This document shows positions 36,659 through 43,985 of a DNA stretch of 64,000 nt, piece by piece. Within the stretch, counting starts at the first letter, position 1. Each line of letters starts with the position of its first letter. Source of the stretch: VRUE01 sp963732225 (GTDB taxonomy: Bacteria; Actinomycetota; Thermoleophilia; Solirubrobacterales; 70-9); contig CAVSYR010000002.1 of the NCBI GenBank assembly GCA_963732225.1, positions 930,001-994,000 of the forward strand. Direction: 5' to 3'. The translations under genes were made by a program, and so were the position numbers. The notes below the pieces were generated by a model. The model worked only from the letters and a program-made list of their open reading frames with translations. It was not told the origin of the DNA and did no database searches.

Positions 36659-37729
36659 ATGAGGCACTTCAAGGCAGCGGTTCTCCTCACGACGTTGTGC
36701 TTGCTGCTCATCCCTTCCCTCTGTCAAGCCGCCTATGACCCCATAGGCGGGGGCACCACCAAGCTCACCTTCCAAGGGAGCTTCCTCTCGCTGATGCGAA
36801 AGGAAGGGATCAAGCTCTCCGCCACCGCCCCGGCCAAGCTCAAGGGCAACACCCTCACTCTCCCCGTCGAAGGCGGCAAGGAGGACCCGACCTCCGGCAA
36901 GGGCGAAGTGGAGCACGAAGGCTCACTGGTCTTTCAGAAGGGCAAGAGAAAGGTCCCCCTGCGCAACATCGAGCTGAAGGCGAAGAAGACACCGCTCTTC
37001 GCCAAGGTGGGTGGGAGCCAGCTGAAGCTGGCAACCACCAAGAAGCTCACCTCCACCCGCGAAGGCTTCGGCCAGGGGTTCAAGGCTCAGACTCTTCTGC
37101 TCACCGAAAAGGTGGCGACCCGCCTCAACAAGAAGCTGAGGACAGGCAAGCTCTTTGGCGAAGGCATGGCCCTGGGATCGCTCAAGAGCGCCACCCAACC
37201 CCAAAGGGTCGCGATCCTGCCCCAAGGTCAAGCAACCATCACCCCGGACCCCGCCTTCCTGGCCAAGCTGAAAGGCCTCTTCGTCTCCCTCAACCCGATC
37301 TCACCTGCCGAACTTCAACCAGGACCTGCCTTGAAGTTCCCGATCGCCCCAGGGGGACAGATCTCCCCCGACGCCTCAGAAGGGATCCTTCGTCTCGGCG
37401 GTGCGATCGAACTGCTGCAACTCGGCGCCGGCCAGGTCTTCCACAAGGAATACTGGCTCGACCTGGGGGCCAAGAGCACCACCGCCGAAGTCGACCTCGA
37501 GCCGACTCCTGCCTTCCCGGGGAAGCTGGGACGGATCGGCGTGTTCGCGATCGGTCCGGGGGCTGTTGCCTCTGACTCGAAGGCGCGGACGATCTCTGTC
37601 TCCGGGGCTTCCTTGACGCTGACGGCTGATGCCGCGGGGGAGTTCAACCAGGCCTTTGCGGGGGGCAAAGCGGTCTTCGGGGCGGGGGAAGTCTTTGGGG
37701 TGGTTGGGTTCGGGGCGGTGGGGCAGTAG
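36659..37729 (+). CDS. Exported protein, possibly HtaA-like
   Basis: 356 residues from the ATG at 36659, which has a strong GGAAGGAAGAGAG ribosome binding site. An ATG 24 nt earlier overlaps the previous stop (ATGA) and could also be used. Signal peptide ends CQA. The pattern of an N-terminal strand, KGEVEHEGSLVF and NIELKAKKTPLFAKVGG, recalls HtaA-type haem-binding domains of Actinobacteria, but no ligand residues are clear, so this is tentative. The C-terminal 20 residues are Gly-rich and hydrophobic. Last gene of the surface cluster. Confidence 0.7.
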   Translation: MRHFKAAVLLTTLCLLLIPSLCQAAYDPIGGGTTKLTFQGSFLSLMRKEGIKLSATAPAKLKGNTLTLPVEGGKEDPTSGKGEVEHEGSLVFQKGKRKVPLRNIELKAKKTPLFAKVGGSQLKLATTKKLTSTREGFGQGFKAQTLLLTEKVATRLNKKLRTGKLFGEGMALGSLKSATQPQRVAILPQGQATITPDPAFLAKLKGLFVSLNPISPAELQPGPALKFPIAPGGQISPDASEGILRLGGAIELLQLGAGQVFHKEYWLDLGAKSTTAEVDLEPTPAFPGKLGRIGVFAIGPGAVASDSKARTISVSGASLTLTADAAGEFNQAFAGGKAVFGAGEVFGVVGFGAVGQ

Positions 37730-37759
37730 TCAGCTATTCCTCTGTCTTAGTTCATAAAA

Positions 37760-37839
37760 ACCACGTGCGTATCTTGACAAACGCGAACTGACGTGTTTGT
37801 ATTTCGTCTCGTATTCGCTTGAGAACTGAGTCGGTATGG
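37760..37839 (+). promoter_or_regulatory. Promoter P2 of the TetR pair, homologous to P1
   Basis: TTGACA (37774-37779), 17-nt spacer, TTGTAT (37797-37802). It shares ACCACGTGCGTA, CTTGACAAA, CGTGTTT, CTCGT and CGGTATGG with P1 over 80 nt with one single-nt length difference. The start codon of the TetR gene (37836) is inside the conserved block. TetR autoregulation through an operator between -35 and +1 is the simplest reading. Confidence 0.7.
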
Positions 37840-38558
37840 ACATGGATGCGGAACGAGATATCAGCGATTCCACCCGCAGCTCGCGGGGCTCGCGTCGACG
37901 CCCCGATCTCTCGCCGCCGAAGGTGGAGAAGATCCGTCCGCGCTCGGGCCTCTCGCGGGCCGAAGTCGTTGCCAACCAGCGGGCGCGCATCTTCGATGGA
38001 TTCGCCGCGGCGCTCGCTTACCACGGCTATGAGGACACGAAGGTCACGGACATCGTCGAACTTGCCGGCGTCTCCCGCGCCACCTTCTACGAGCGTTTTG
38101 AGAGCAAGGAGCTCTGCTTTGCCGCGGCCTACGAGGATGGAGTCGAGCGGCTCGCGGGCACGGTGGAGGAGGCGGCGCGGAGCGAGCGGGGCTGGACCAA
38201 CCAGCTCTCTGCTGGGCTGAGGGCCGGACTCGCTTTCCTCGCGGCCGACCCGCCCCTTGCCCACCTGCTCTTCGTTGAGTCGCTTGCCGCGGCGCGCCCC
38301 GCTCGCCTCGAGCACGAGCGATCGCTGGAGCGACTCGCTGAGGTCCTGCGCCCGCGGTCGGATGGGACGGCAGGAGCGATTCCTGAGGAGACCGCTCGCA
38401 TGCTGGCCGGCGGCCTCTCCTCCCACCTCTCCGGGCAGATCCTCGCCGGCGAGGCGGAGCGACTCCCGGAGCTGCACGAGCCGCTTCTCCAGTACCTGCT
38501 CGCACCGTCGCTGGCCGCTCTGCACACCGCGGATGAGCGACGAGCCGCCGCGCTTTGA
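37836..38558 (+). CDS. TetR-family regulator A, downstream flank of the surface cluster
   Basis: 240 residues. A basic, Ser/Arg-rich leader of about 40 residues precedes the TetR helix-turn-helix (DTKVTDIVELAGVSRATFYE). The ligand domain contains LAFLAADPPLAHLLFVES, very like the next gene (LRMLAANPPLAHLIAIEA), so the two probably arose by tandem duplication. It overlaps the next gene by 26 nt. Confidence 0.88.
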   Translation: MDMDAERDISDSTRSSRGSRRRPDLSPPKVEKIRPRSGLSRAEVVANQRARIFDGFAAALAYHGYEDTKVTDIVELAGVSRATFYERFESKELCFAAAYEDGVERLAGTVEEAARSERGWTNQLSAGLRAGLAFLAADPPLAHLLFVESLAAARPARLEHERSLERLAEVLRPRSDGTAGAIPEETARMLAGGLSSHLSGQILAGEAERLPELHEPLLQYLLAPSLAALHTADERRAAAL

Positions 38559-39216
38559 TCCGGCCGGCTTCGCCGAGTTGCCGGACAAGCTCGCCCTCGG
38601 CCAGCTGCCACCCGGTCGCCACGGCCTGCCGCGCTCCTTCGTCATCCGCAACCAGCGGCTGCGCATAGTCGCTGGCCTGTTGCGGGTGCTGCCGCGCCAC
38701 GGTTACGCCGAGACGACGATCGGCCAGATCATCAGTGAGGCCGGCGTTTCCCGGTCCGCTTTCTACAGCCAGTTTGCCGGCAAGGAAGAGTGCTTCCTGG
38801 AGGCGTACGAGCTCGGTGGTGGGTGGCTATGCGATGGGGTGGAGGCGGCGGTCGCAGATGAGCGCTGGCCAGCCCGCGTTCGCGTTGGTGTCGGCGAAGC
38901 CCTGCGGATGCTCGCCGCCAATCCGCCGCTTGCTCACCTGATCGCGATCGAGGCGCTGCAGGCCGGCTCTGCTGCCCGCAGGCTGCAGCAGGCGAGCCTC
39001 GCCAGGCTCGCCGAGATTCTCAGGCTCGGCCGGCCGGAACGACCCGAGCTCCCCACCGATCTGGAGTCGCTGCTGCTTGGCGGCGCCCTCTCGGTGGTCT
39101 CCCGCCAGGTCGAACAGGATCGAGTCGAGCAACTACCGGAGATCGAAGCGGCCCTGGTGGAATGCCTTCTGATTCCCTACCTTGGACCGGGCGAAAGCAG
39201 GCGGATTGCCGCATGA
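38533..39216 (+). CDS. TetR-family regulator B
   Basis: 227 residues, ATG at 38533 inside the end of regulator A. Helix-turn-helix TTIGQIISEAGVSRSAFYSQ. The C-terminal domain is related to regulator A and to the TetR at 27090. Co-transcription of two related TetR proteins suggests a heterodimer or two ligands controlling one promoter type. The longer open frame upstream is an alternative frame of regulator A. Confidence 0.87.
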   Translation: MSDEPPRFDPAGFAELPDKLALGQLPPGRHGLPRSFVIRNQRLRIVAGLLRVLPRHGYAETTIGQIISEAGVSRSAFYSQFAGKEECFLEAYELGGGWLCDGVEAAVADERWPARVRVGVGEALRMLAANPPLAHLIAIEALQAGSAARRLQQASLARLAEILRLGRPERPELPTDLESLLLGGALSVVSRQVEQDRVEQLPEIEAALVECLLIPYLGPGESRRIAA

Positions 39217-39236
39217 GGGGCCAGATTTTCAAGCCT

Positions 39237-39256
39237 CGCTATACTTTTTGAAGTAA
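39237..39256 (+). promoter_or_regulatory. Operator-like element upstream of moeZ (copy 1)
   Basis: CGCTATACTTTTTGAAGTAA, identical to the element before cysM at 40812-40831. It holds a TATACT -10-like hexamer overlapped by the inverted repeat TACTT-TTTG-AAGTA. No good -35 is visible, so it may need an activator or be repressor-controlled. It ends 29 nt before the moeZ ATG. Confidence 0.65.
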
Positions 39257-39285
39257 TGCTGATCCGGATTTAGGAGATTTGCCTG

Positions 39286-40482
39286 ATGGCGAACGGTGCG
39301 GAGACGAACTTGAAGACGGTGGTCGAGGAGATCGAGCCGTTTGAGGCGCAGCAGGAGATCGAGGGCGGCGACGTCGTCCTGATCGATACGCGCGAGCCGC
39401 ACGAGTACCAGGAGGCCCATCTCGAGGACGGCAAGCTGGTTCCGCCCGGCCTGCTGCGCGACGAGATCGCCACCGCCGCCCCGGACAAGTCGGCCCGCAC
39501 GATCATCTACTGCCGCAGCGGCAACCGCTCCTACAAGGCGGCCGAGCAGATGGAAGCGCTCGGCTACACCGACGTCGCCTCGATGGCCGGCGGCATCCTC
39601 GCCTGGCAGGAGCAGGGCCTTCCCGTGCTCGCCGCCGAGGGGATGACCGCCGAGCAGCGTGACCGCTACTCGCGCCACACACTGCTGCCCGAGGTTGGGG
39701 TCGACGGCCAGTTGAAGCTGCTCAACGCGAAGGCGCTGCTGCTCGGTGCCGGCGGACTTGGCGCGCCGACCGCGCTCTACCTCGCCGCGGCCGGGGTCGG
39801 CACGATCGGGCTCGTCGACGACGACGTGGTCGACGCCTCCAACCTGCAGCGCCAGGTGATCCACAACACCGAGCGGATCGGGATGGCGAAGACCGCGTCG
39901 GCCCGGATCTTCATCGAGGGGCTGAACCCCGACGTCAAGGTCGTCGAGCACAACGGCCGGCTCGACGCCAGCAACATCCTCGGCGTGATCTCCGACTACG
40001 ACATCATCGTCGACGGCGCCGACAACTTCCCCACCCGTTACCTGCTGAACGATGCCTCGGTGCGACTGCGCAAGCCGGTCGTCTCGGCCTCGATCCTCGG
40101 CTTCGACGGCCAGATCTCGACCTTCGCCCCCTACGAGGGCCCCTGCTACCGCTGCCTCTACCCGACCCCGCCGCCGGCCGAGCTGGCACCGAGCTGCTCC
40201 GCCAACGGGGTGCTCGGGGTGATGGCGGGGACGATGGGCACCCTGCAGGCCAACGAGGTGATCAAGCTGATCCTCGGCAAAGGCGAACCGCTGATCGGCC
40301 GCCTCTTGCTCTACGACGCGCTGGGGACCCGCTTCACCGAGCTGAAGGTTCGCCGCGACCCCGAGTGCCCGATCTGCGGCGAGGGGGCCGAGGAGATCCC
40401 GGAGTCGGAGATGGGGAAGTTCCCCGACTACGACGCCTTCTGCGCTGGCGCCGGCGGCGACCGCCAGACGCTGGCCTCCTAG
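39286..40482 (+). CDS. moeZ: Rhodanese-adenylyltransferase MoeZ/MoeB-like, sulfur-carrier activating enzyme
   Basis: 398 residues. Residues about 15-115 are a rhodanese domain with active cysteine C76 in YCRSGNRS; about 125-370 is a ThiF/MoeB E1-like domain with nucleotide loop GAGGLGAP (154-161), NLQRQ, and two zinc CxxC pairs (CYRC, CPIC). It would adenylate the C-terminal GG of CysO and load it with sulfur. The rhodanese domain is N-terminal, whereas in MoeZ/MOCS3-type proteins it is C-terminal. First gene of the cysteine pathway group. Confidence 0.9.
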   Translation: MANGAETNLKTVVEEIEPFEAQQEIEGGDVVLIDTREPHEYQEAHLEDGKLVPPGLLRDEIATAAPDKSARTIIYCRSGNRSYKAAEQMEALGYTDVASMAGGILAWQEQGLPVLAAEGMTAEQRDRYSRHTLLPEVGVDGQLKLLNAKALLLGAGGLGAPTALYLAAAGVGTIGLVDDDVVDASNLQRQVIHNTERIGMAKTASARIFIEGLNPDVKVVEHNGRLDASNILGVISDYDIIVDGADNFPTRYLLNDASVRLRKPVVSASILGFDGQISTFAPYEGPCYRCLYPTPPPAELAPSCSANGVLGVMAGTMGTLQANEVIKLILGKGEPLIGRLLLYDALGTRFTELKVRRDPECPICGEGAEEIPESEMGKFPDYDAFCAGAGGDRQTLAS

Positions 40483-40500
40483 GCTAGGATCACCGCCCTC

Positions 40501-40773
40501 ATGGCGACTGTTCGAATACCTCCCGTGCTGCGCCCCCAGACCGGCGGGCAGCCCGAGGTCGAGGCCGCCGGCGCCGACGTCGGTGAGGTTCTGCGCGCGC
40601 TCACGGCTGAGCACCCAGGCACCGAGGAGCAGCTCTTCGGCGAGGACGGCGACCTCAACCGCTACGTCAACGTCTACCTCAACGACGAGGACGTTCGGGT
40701 CCTCGACGGCCTCGGCACCGCGGTCAAGGACGGCGACACCGTTGTCATCCTGCCGGCCATGGCCGGCGGTTGA
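40501..40773 (+). CDS. cysO: Sulfur carrier protein CysO
   Basis: 90 residues, ubiquitin-like ThiS/MoaD fold ending in GG (AMAGG), the thiocarboxylate site. It carries sulfur to CysM, and the new cysteine stays attached until Mec cuts it off. It lies 18 nt after moeZ, indicating one transcript. Confidence 0.92.
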   Translation: MATVRIPPVLRPQTGGQPEVEAAGADVGEVLRALTAEHPGTEEQLFGEDGDLNRYVNVYLNDEDVRVLDGLGTAVKDGDTVVILPAMAGG

Positions 40774-40811
40774 AAAAGACTTCGTAAATCTCCCACGGGT
40801 CCAACGCCCGA

Positions 40812-40831
40812 CGCTATACTTTTTGAAGTAA
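40812..40831 (+). promoter_or_regulatory. Operator-like element upstream of cysM (copy 2)
   Basis: Exact 20-bp copy of the element at 39237-39256, here ending 14 nt before the cysM ATG. It gives cysM-mec an internal promoter or control point. With TATACT as -10, the transcript would start close to the ribosome binding site (AGGGA), so bound repressor would cover both. Confidence 0.65.
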
Positions 40832-40845
40832 GGGACTGGCGAGCG

Positions 40846-41805
40846 ATGTCTGAACTTCTCAACCGACCCTGCGGGGGCCGCTTCGGCAACATCGTCGAGT
40901 CGATCGGCAACACGCCCTTGGTCGAGCTTCCTCGCCTCAGTCCCAATCCCGATGTCCGCATCTACGCCAAGCTCGAGGGGCACAACCCGACCGGCTCGGT
41001 CAAGGACCGCGTCGCCAAGTCGATGATCGAGGCGGCCGAGGCCGACGGGCTGATTCAGCCTGGCCAGACGATCCTCGAGCCGACCTCGGGCAACACCGGC
41101 ATCGCCCTGGCGATGATCTGCAGCCGCAAGGGCTACAAACTGAAGGTGGTGATGCCCGACAACGTCACGGCCGAGCGCGCCCAGCTGCTGACGATGTACG
41201 GGGCGGAGATCGTCTATTCCGAGGGGCCCAAGGGCTCCAACGGTGCAGTTGAGGTGGCACTGGAGATGGCCCAGGACTCGCAGTACTACATGCCTTATCA
41301 GTACGGCAACGAGGCCAACCCCAACGCCCACTACTACGGCACCGCGGTCGAGATCCTCGAAGAGCTCGACGAGGTGACCGCCTTCGTCGGCGGCCTCGGC
41401 ACCGGCGGCACCCTGATGGGCAACGGCCGCCGGCTCAAGGAGGAGAACCCCGACACCTTGGTCGTCGCCGCCGAGCCAATGCAGGGCGAGCTGGTCGACG
41501 GCCTGCGCTCGCTCGACGACGGCTTCATCCCGCCGATCATCGACATCACCCTGCTCGACCGCAAGATCATGGTCTCCAACCGCGACGCGATCGTCTGGAC
41601 GCGCAAGCTGCTCCACGAGGAGGGCGTCTTCGCCGGCGTCTCCTCCGGGGCGATCGCTCGCATCGCCGCCCGCATCGCCGGTGAGCTCGAGAGCGGCAAC
41701 GTCGTCTTCCTGATTCCCGACGACGGCTGGAAGTACCTCTCCTCCGGCGTCTACACCAAGCCGATCGAGGAGATCGAAAACCTCGATTCCACCGTTTGGT
41801 GGTAG
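40846..41805 (+). CDS. cysM: CysO-dependent cysteine synthase CysM
   Basis: 319 residues, fold type II PLP enzyme. Lys53 in TGSVKDR binds PLP; SGNTG and GTGGT are the cofactor phosphate and substrate loops. By gene context it uses O-phosphoserine and thiocarboxylated CysO, as in mycobacteria, rather than free sulfide. It is flanked by cysO and mec, which supports that assignment over a plain CysK. Confidence 0.93.
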   Translation: MSELLNRPCGGRFGNIVESIGNTPLVELPRLSPNPDVRIYAKLEGHNPTGSVKDRVAKSMIEAAEADGLIQPGQTILEPTSGNTGIALAMICSRKGYKLKVVMPDNVTAERAQLLTMYGAEIVYSEGPKGSNGAVEVALEMAQDSQYYMPYQYGNEANPNAHYYGTAVEILEELDEVTAFVGGLGTGGTLMGNGRRLKEENPDTLVVAAEPMQGELVDGLRSLDDGFIPPIIDITLLDRKIMVSNRDAIVWTRKLLHEEGVFAGVSSGAIARIAARIAGELESGNVVFLIPDDGWKYLSSGVYTKPIEEIENLDSTVWW

Positions 41806-41824
41806 CGCCGGTTTTCGCTCCCCG

Positions 41825-42223
41825 ATGCGGATCGCTCAATCCCTGATCGACGAGATGGTCGCGCACGCGCGCGCCGACCTGCCCAACGAGTGCTGCGGCA
41901 TGGTCGGCGGTGCCGATGGCGAGGCGAGCGTGGTGATCCCGGTCGTCAACTCGGCCGCCAGCCCGCTGCGCTTCGAGATGGACCCGCAGGGCCAGTACAA
42001 CGCGCTGAAGGCGATCGAAGACGACGGCAAGGAGATGCTGGCGATCTACCACTCGCACACCAAGAGCGCCGCCTATCCCTCGCAGACCGACGTCAACCAG
42101 GCGGTTAACTGGCCCGACGCGATTTACCTGATCGTCTCGCTGCAGGACGAAGACGCGCCCGAGGTCAAGGGCTACTGGCTGAAAGACCTGGCGATTGCCG
42201 ATGCCGAGCTCGCCGTCGAGTAG
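41825..42223 (+). CDS. mec: Mec+ JAMM metalloprotease, releases cysteine from CysO
   Basis: 132 residues with a complete JAB1/MPN+ zinc site: Glu22 in NECCG, and HSH followed by S-x-x-D in YHSHTKSAAYPSQTD. It hydrolyses the CysO-cysteine isopeptide-like adduct. Order moeZ-cysO-cysM-mec provides a complete carrier-protein cysteine pathway. Confidence 0.92.
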   Translation: MRIAQSLIDEMVAHARADLPNECCGMVGGADGEASVVIPVVNSAASPLRFEMDPQGQYNALKAIEDDGKEMLAIYHSHTKSAAYPSQTDVNQAVNWPDAIYLIVSLQDEDAPEVKGYWLKDLAIADAELAVE

Positions 42224-42440
42224 CGGGCGCCTGGTCAAGGTCGCCTACGCGCGGACTCAGATGGAGGCCGAGATGATCCAGGGCCTGCTCGGTGAGCACG
42301 GCATCCCGAGCATGCTCAAGCGGGCTCCCGGCTTCGACAATCCTGACTTCCTCGGCGCCGGCCCGCACCAGGTCTTCGTCGCCGAAGCCACCGTTGAGGA
42401 GGCGCAGGAAGTGCTGAAGAACACCCCCGGCGAGAGTTAG
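42201..42440 (+). CDS. DUF2007-like small protein
   Basis: 79 residues; the domain begins VKVAYARTQMEAEMIQGLLGEHGI and ends FVAEATVEEAQEVL, typical of DUF2007, often called putative signal-transducing protein. ATG at 42201 overlaps mec by 23 nt; a TTG at 42195 is also possible. Probably co-transcribed with the cysteine genes, though the role is unknown. Confidence 0.75.
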   Translation: MPSSPSSSGRLVKVAYARTQMEAEMIQGLLGEHGIPSMLKRAPGFDNPDFLGAGPHQVFVAEATVEEAQEVLKNTPGES

Positions 42441-42442
42441 GG

Positions 42443-43198
42443 CTAGCCCGCGTTGGGCCGGGCGATTTCGCGCAGGTAGCCACGCCAGGCATCCTCGACC
42501 TCGCGGAAGCGAGCGCCGAAGGCGGCCTCGATCGTGGGCACCGCTCCACCTGGCAGCAGTTTCAGGGCGAGGCGCTCGCAGGCCTCGGAGCCGCGTTCCA
42601 TTTCGAGCAGGTCGAAGATCGTGCCGCCGAGGATCACCGCGTCGCGGCGGGAGGGCGGAAACGAGGGTCGAGAGCTCTCGCGCAGGCGCCGGATCACCGC
42701 CGGCCGGTAGAAGCCGACCTGGCGCGAGAAGTACTGGGCGCCGCCTTCGACCAGCCAGGCCCAGCGCAGGTAGCGGACGAAACGCCGCGGCGTCCAGGAG
42801 GGCGGCAGCTCGCGGTTGTTGGCGGCGATGACGAGCTGGGCGTAGAGCCGCTCGGCGGTGCCGCGCAGCGCCTCGCGCGAGTCCTCACCGCCGGCGCGGC
42901 GCTCCATGTGCGGGTCGTTGAGCACATGCAGCTCGGTCGACATTGGCCAGCCGGCGAGGTAACGCCGCCCGGCGGGGGCCGCCGACCAACGCGCGGCGGG
43001 CAGGAACGGGTGCGCCAGCGCGAGCCAGACCGGGTTGGTGTGGACGACCACGGTGATGTCGCCGGGGACGACCTCGAAGCGATCCTCGAGCCGCAGCCGC
43101 AGTTCCTCCATCCGGTCCAAGGTTCGCTCCGCGAAGGCCGAATCGCCGCTGTCGTGGCGCGCGGTGAAGCTCAGCGATTGCGTCTCTACCCAGGGCAA
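42443..43198 (-). CDS. Uncharacterised protein, possibly peptidase-like
   Basis: 251 residues, TTG start. Layout (an LRLRLEDRFEVVPGDITVVVH strand region, then WLVEGGAQYFSRQVG in the middle) recalls gluzincin-like proteins in which an EGxAxYF-type motif follows HExxH. Here no HExxH is visible (the corresponding region reads QLVIAANN), so it would be a degenerate member. Convergent with the cysteine operon. Confidence 0.6.
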   Translation of the reverse strand: MPWVETQSLSFTARHDSGDSAFAERTLDRMEELRLRLEDRFEVVPGDITVVVHTNPVWLALAHPFLPAARWSAAPAGRRYLAGWPMSTELHVLNDPHMERRAGGEDSREALRGTAERLYAQLVIAANNRELPPSWTPRRFVRYLRWAWLVEGGAQYFSRQVGFYRPAVIRRLRESSRPSFPPSRRDAVILGGTIFDLLEMERGSEACERLALKLLPGGAVPTIEAAFGARFREVEDAWRGYLREIARPNAG

Positions 43199-43219
43199 CG
43201 GGGCGAGACTACAGCCGGC

Positions 43220-43849
43220 TCAGACCAGTGCAGGCTCTGCCGCGCCGCAGACGCCGAGGATCTCGGCGCGAGCGCGGTCGAACTCTTCGTCGGCCATCAC
43301 CGGGGTGCCCTCGAAGGGCAGTTCGCGGTCGACCTCGACCCAGGAGCGGCAGCCGTGGTACTCCTCGCGGACCCGCACCGTTACCGGGCGGGGGATGCGG
43401 TGGACCCGCAGCAGCAGCACGTGCAGGGGGTGGCGGCGCTTCCAGTTGAGCCGCTTCTCGGCGTAGTCGGGAGTCCAGACGTAATAAGGCGAGAGACCGT
43501 CGACCACGCGCGGGTCGTTGACGGTGATGTGGTCGGTGACCTCGGCCCAGGCGCGCAGGCGCACCCGATCGGGCTGGGAGATGCCGCCGTCCTGAAGCAG
43601 GGCGCGGGCGGGCGGTTCCTCGTCGGGCCAGACACCCTCCTCGAGGGCGCGACCGAGCTCGGGGTGATGCGACTCCCGCACCAGGTTGTTCTGCTGGTGA
43701 TCGAAGGTGGGGTAGAGGAAGAAGCGTTCGTGCTCGAGCTCGAAGTGCTTGTTCTCCTCGCGGATCCCGCCCTTGCGCAGGGTCAGCAACTGCTCGCCCT
43801 CGGCGAGTGCGCGGACCGTTACGGCCCATTCCTTGAAAGCGATCGGCAT
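43220..43849 (-). CDS. DUF1802 family protein
   Basis: 209 residues. FKEWAVTVRALAEGEQLLTLRKGGI at the N-terminus and the later FFLYPTFDHQ and HPLHVLLLRV strands match my memory of DUF1802, a family of unknown function seen in bacteria and archaea. It lies 21 nt upstream of the peptidase-like gene, so they may be co-transcribed. Confidence 0.75.
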   Translation of the reverse strand: MPIAFKEWAVTVRALAEGEQLLTLRKGGIREENKHFELEHERFFLYPTFDHQQNNLVRESHHPELGRALEEGVWPDEEPPARALLQDGGISQPDRVRLRAWAEVTDHITVNDPRVVDGLSPYYVWTPDYAEKRLNWKRRHPLHVLLLRVHRIPRPVTVRVREEYHGCRSWVEVDRELPFEGTPVMADEEFDRARAEILGVCGAAEPALV

Positions 43850-43985
43850 TTGGAGTCGTACCTAGAAGAAGGTGTTTGAAGCAATGACTGGGAGGGGGGC
43901 GCCTGAGCCCGTTCCACGGTGAGATGCCCGCCCGGATCGCGCATTCTAGACGAGCCCGCCTGGATTGCAAAATTTGTGATGAATA

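Noticed and set aside
39229..41616. 795-codon minus-strand frame antisense to moeZ, cysO and cysM
   Set aside because: It mirrors three clearly homologous plus-strand genes; its His/Asp/Gly-rich composition is what antisense GC3-biased DNA produces.
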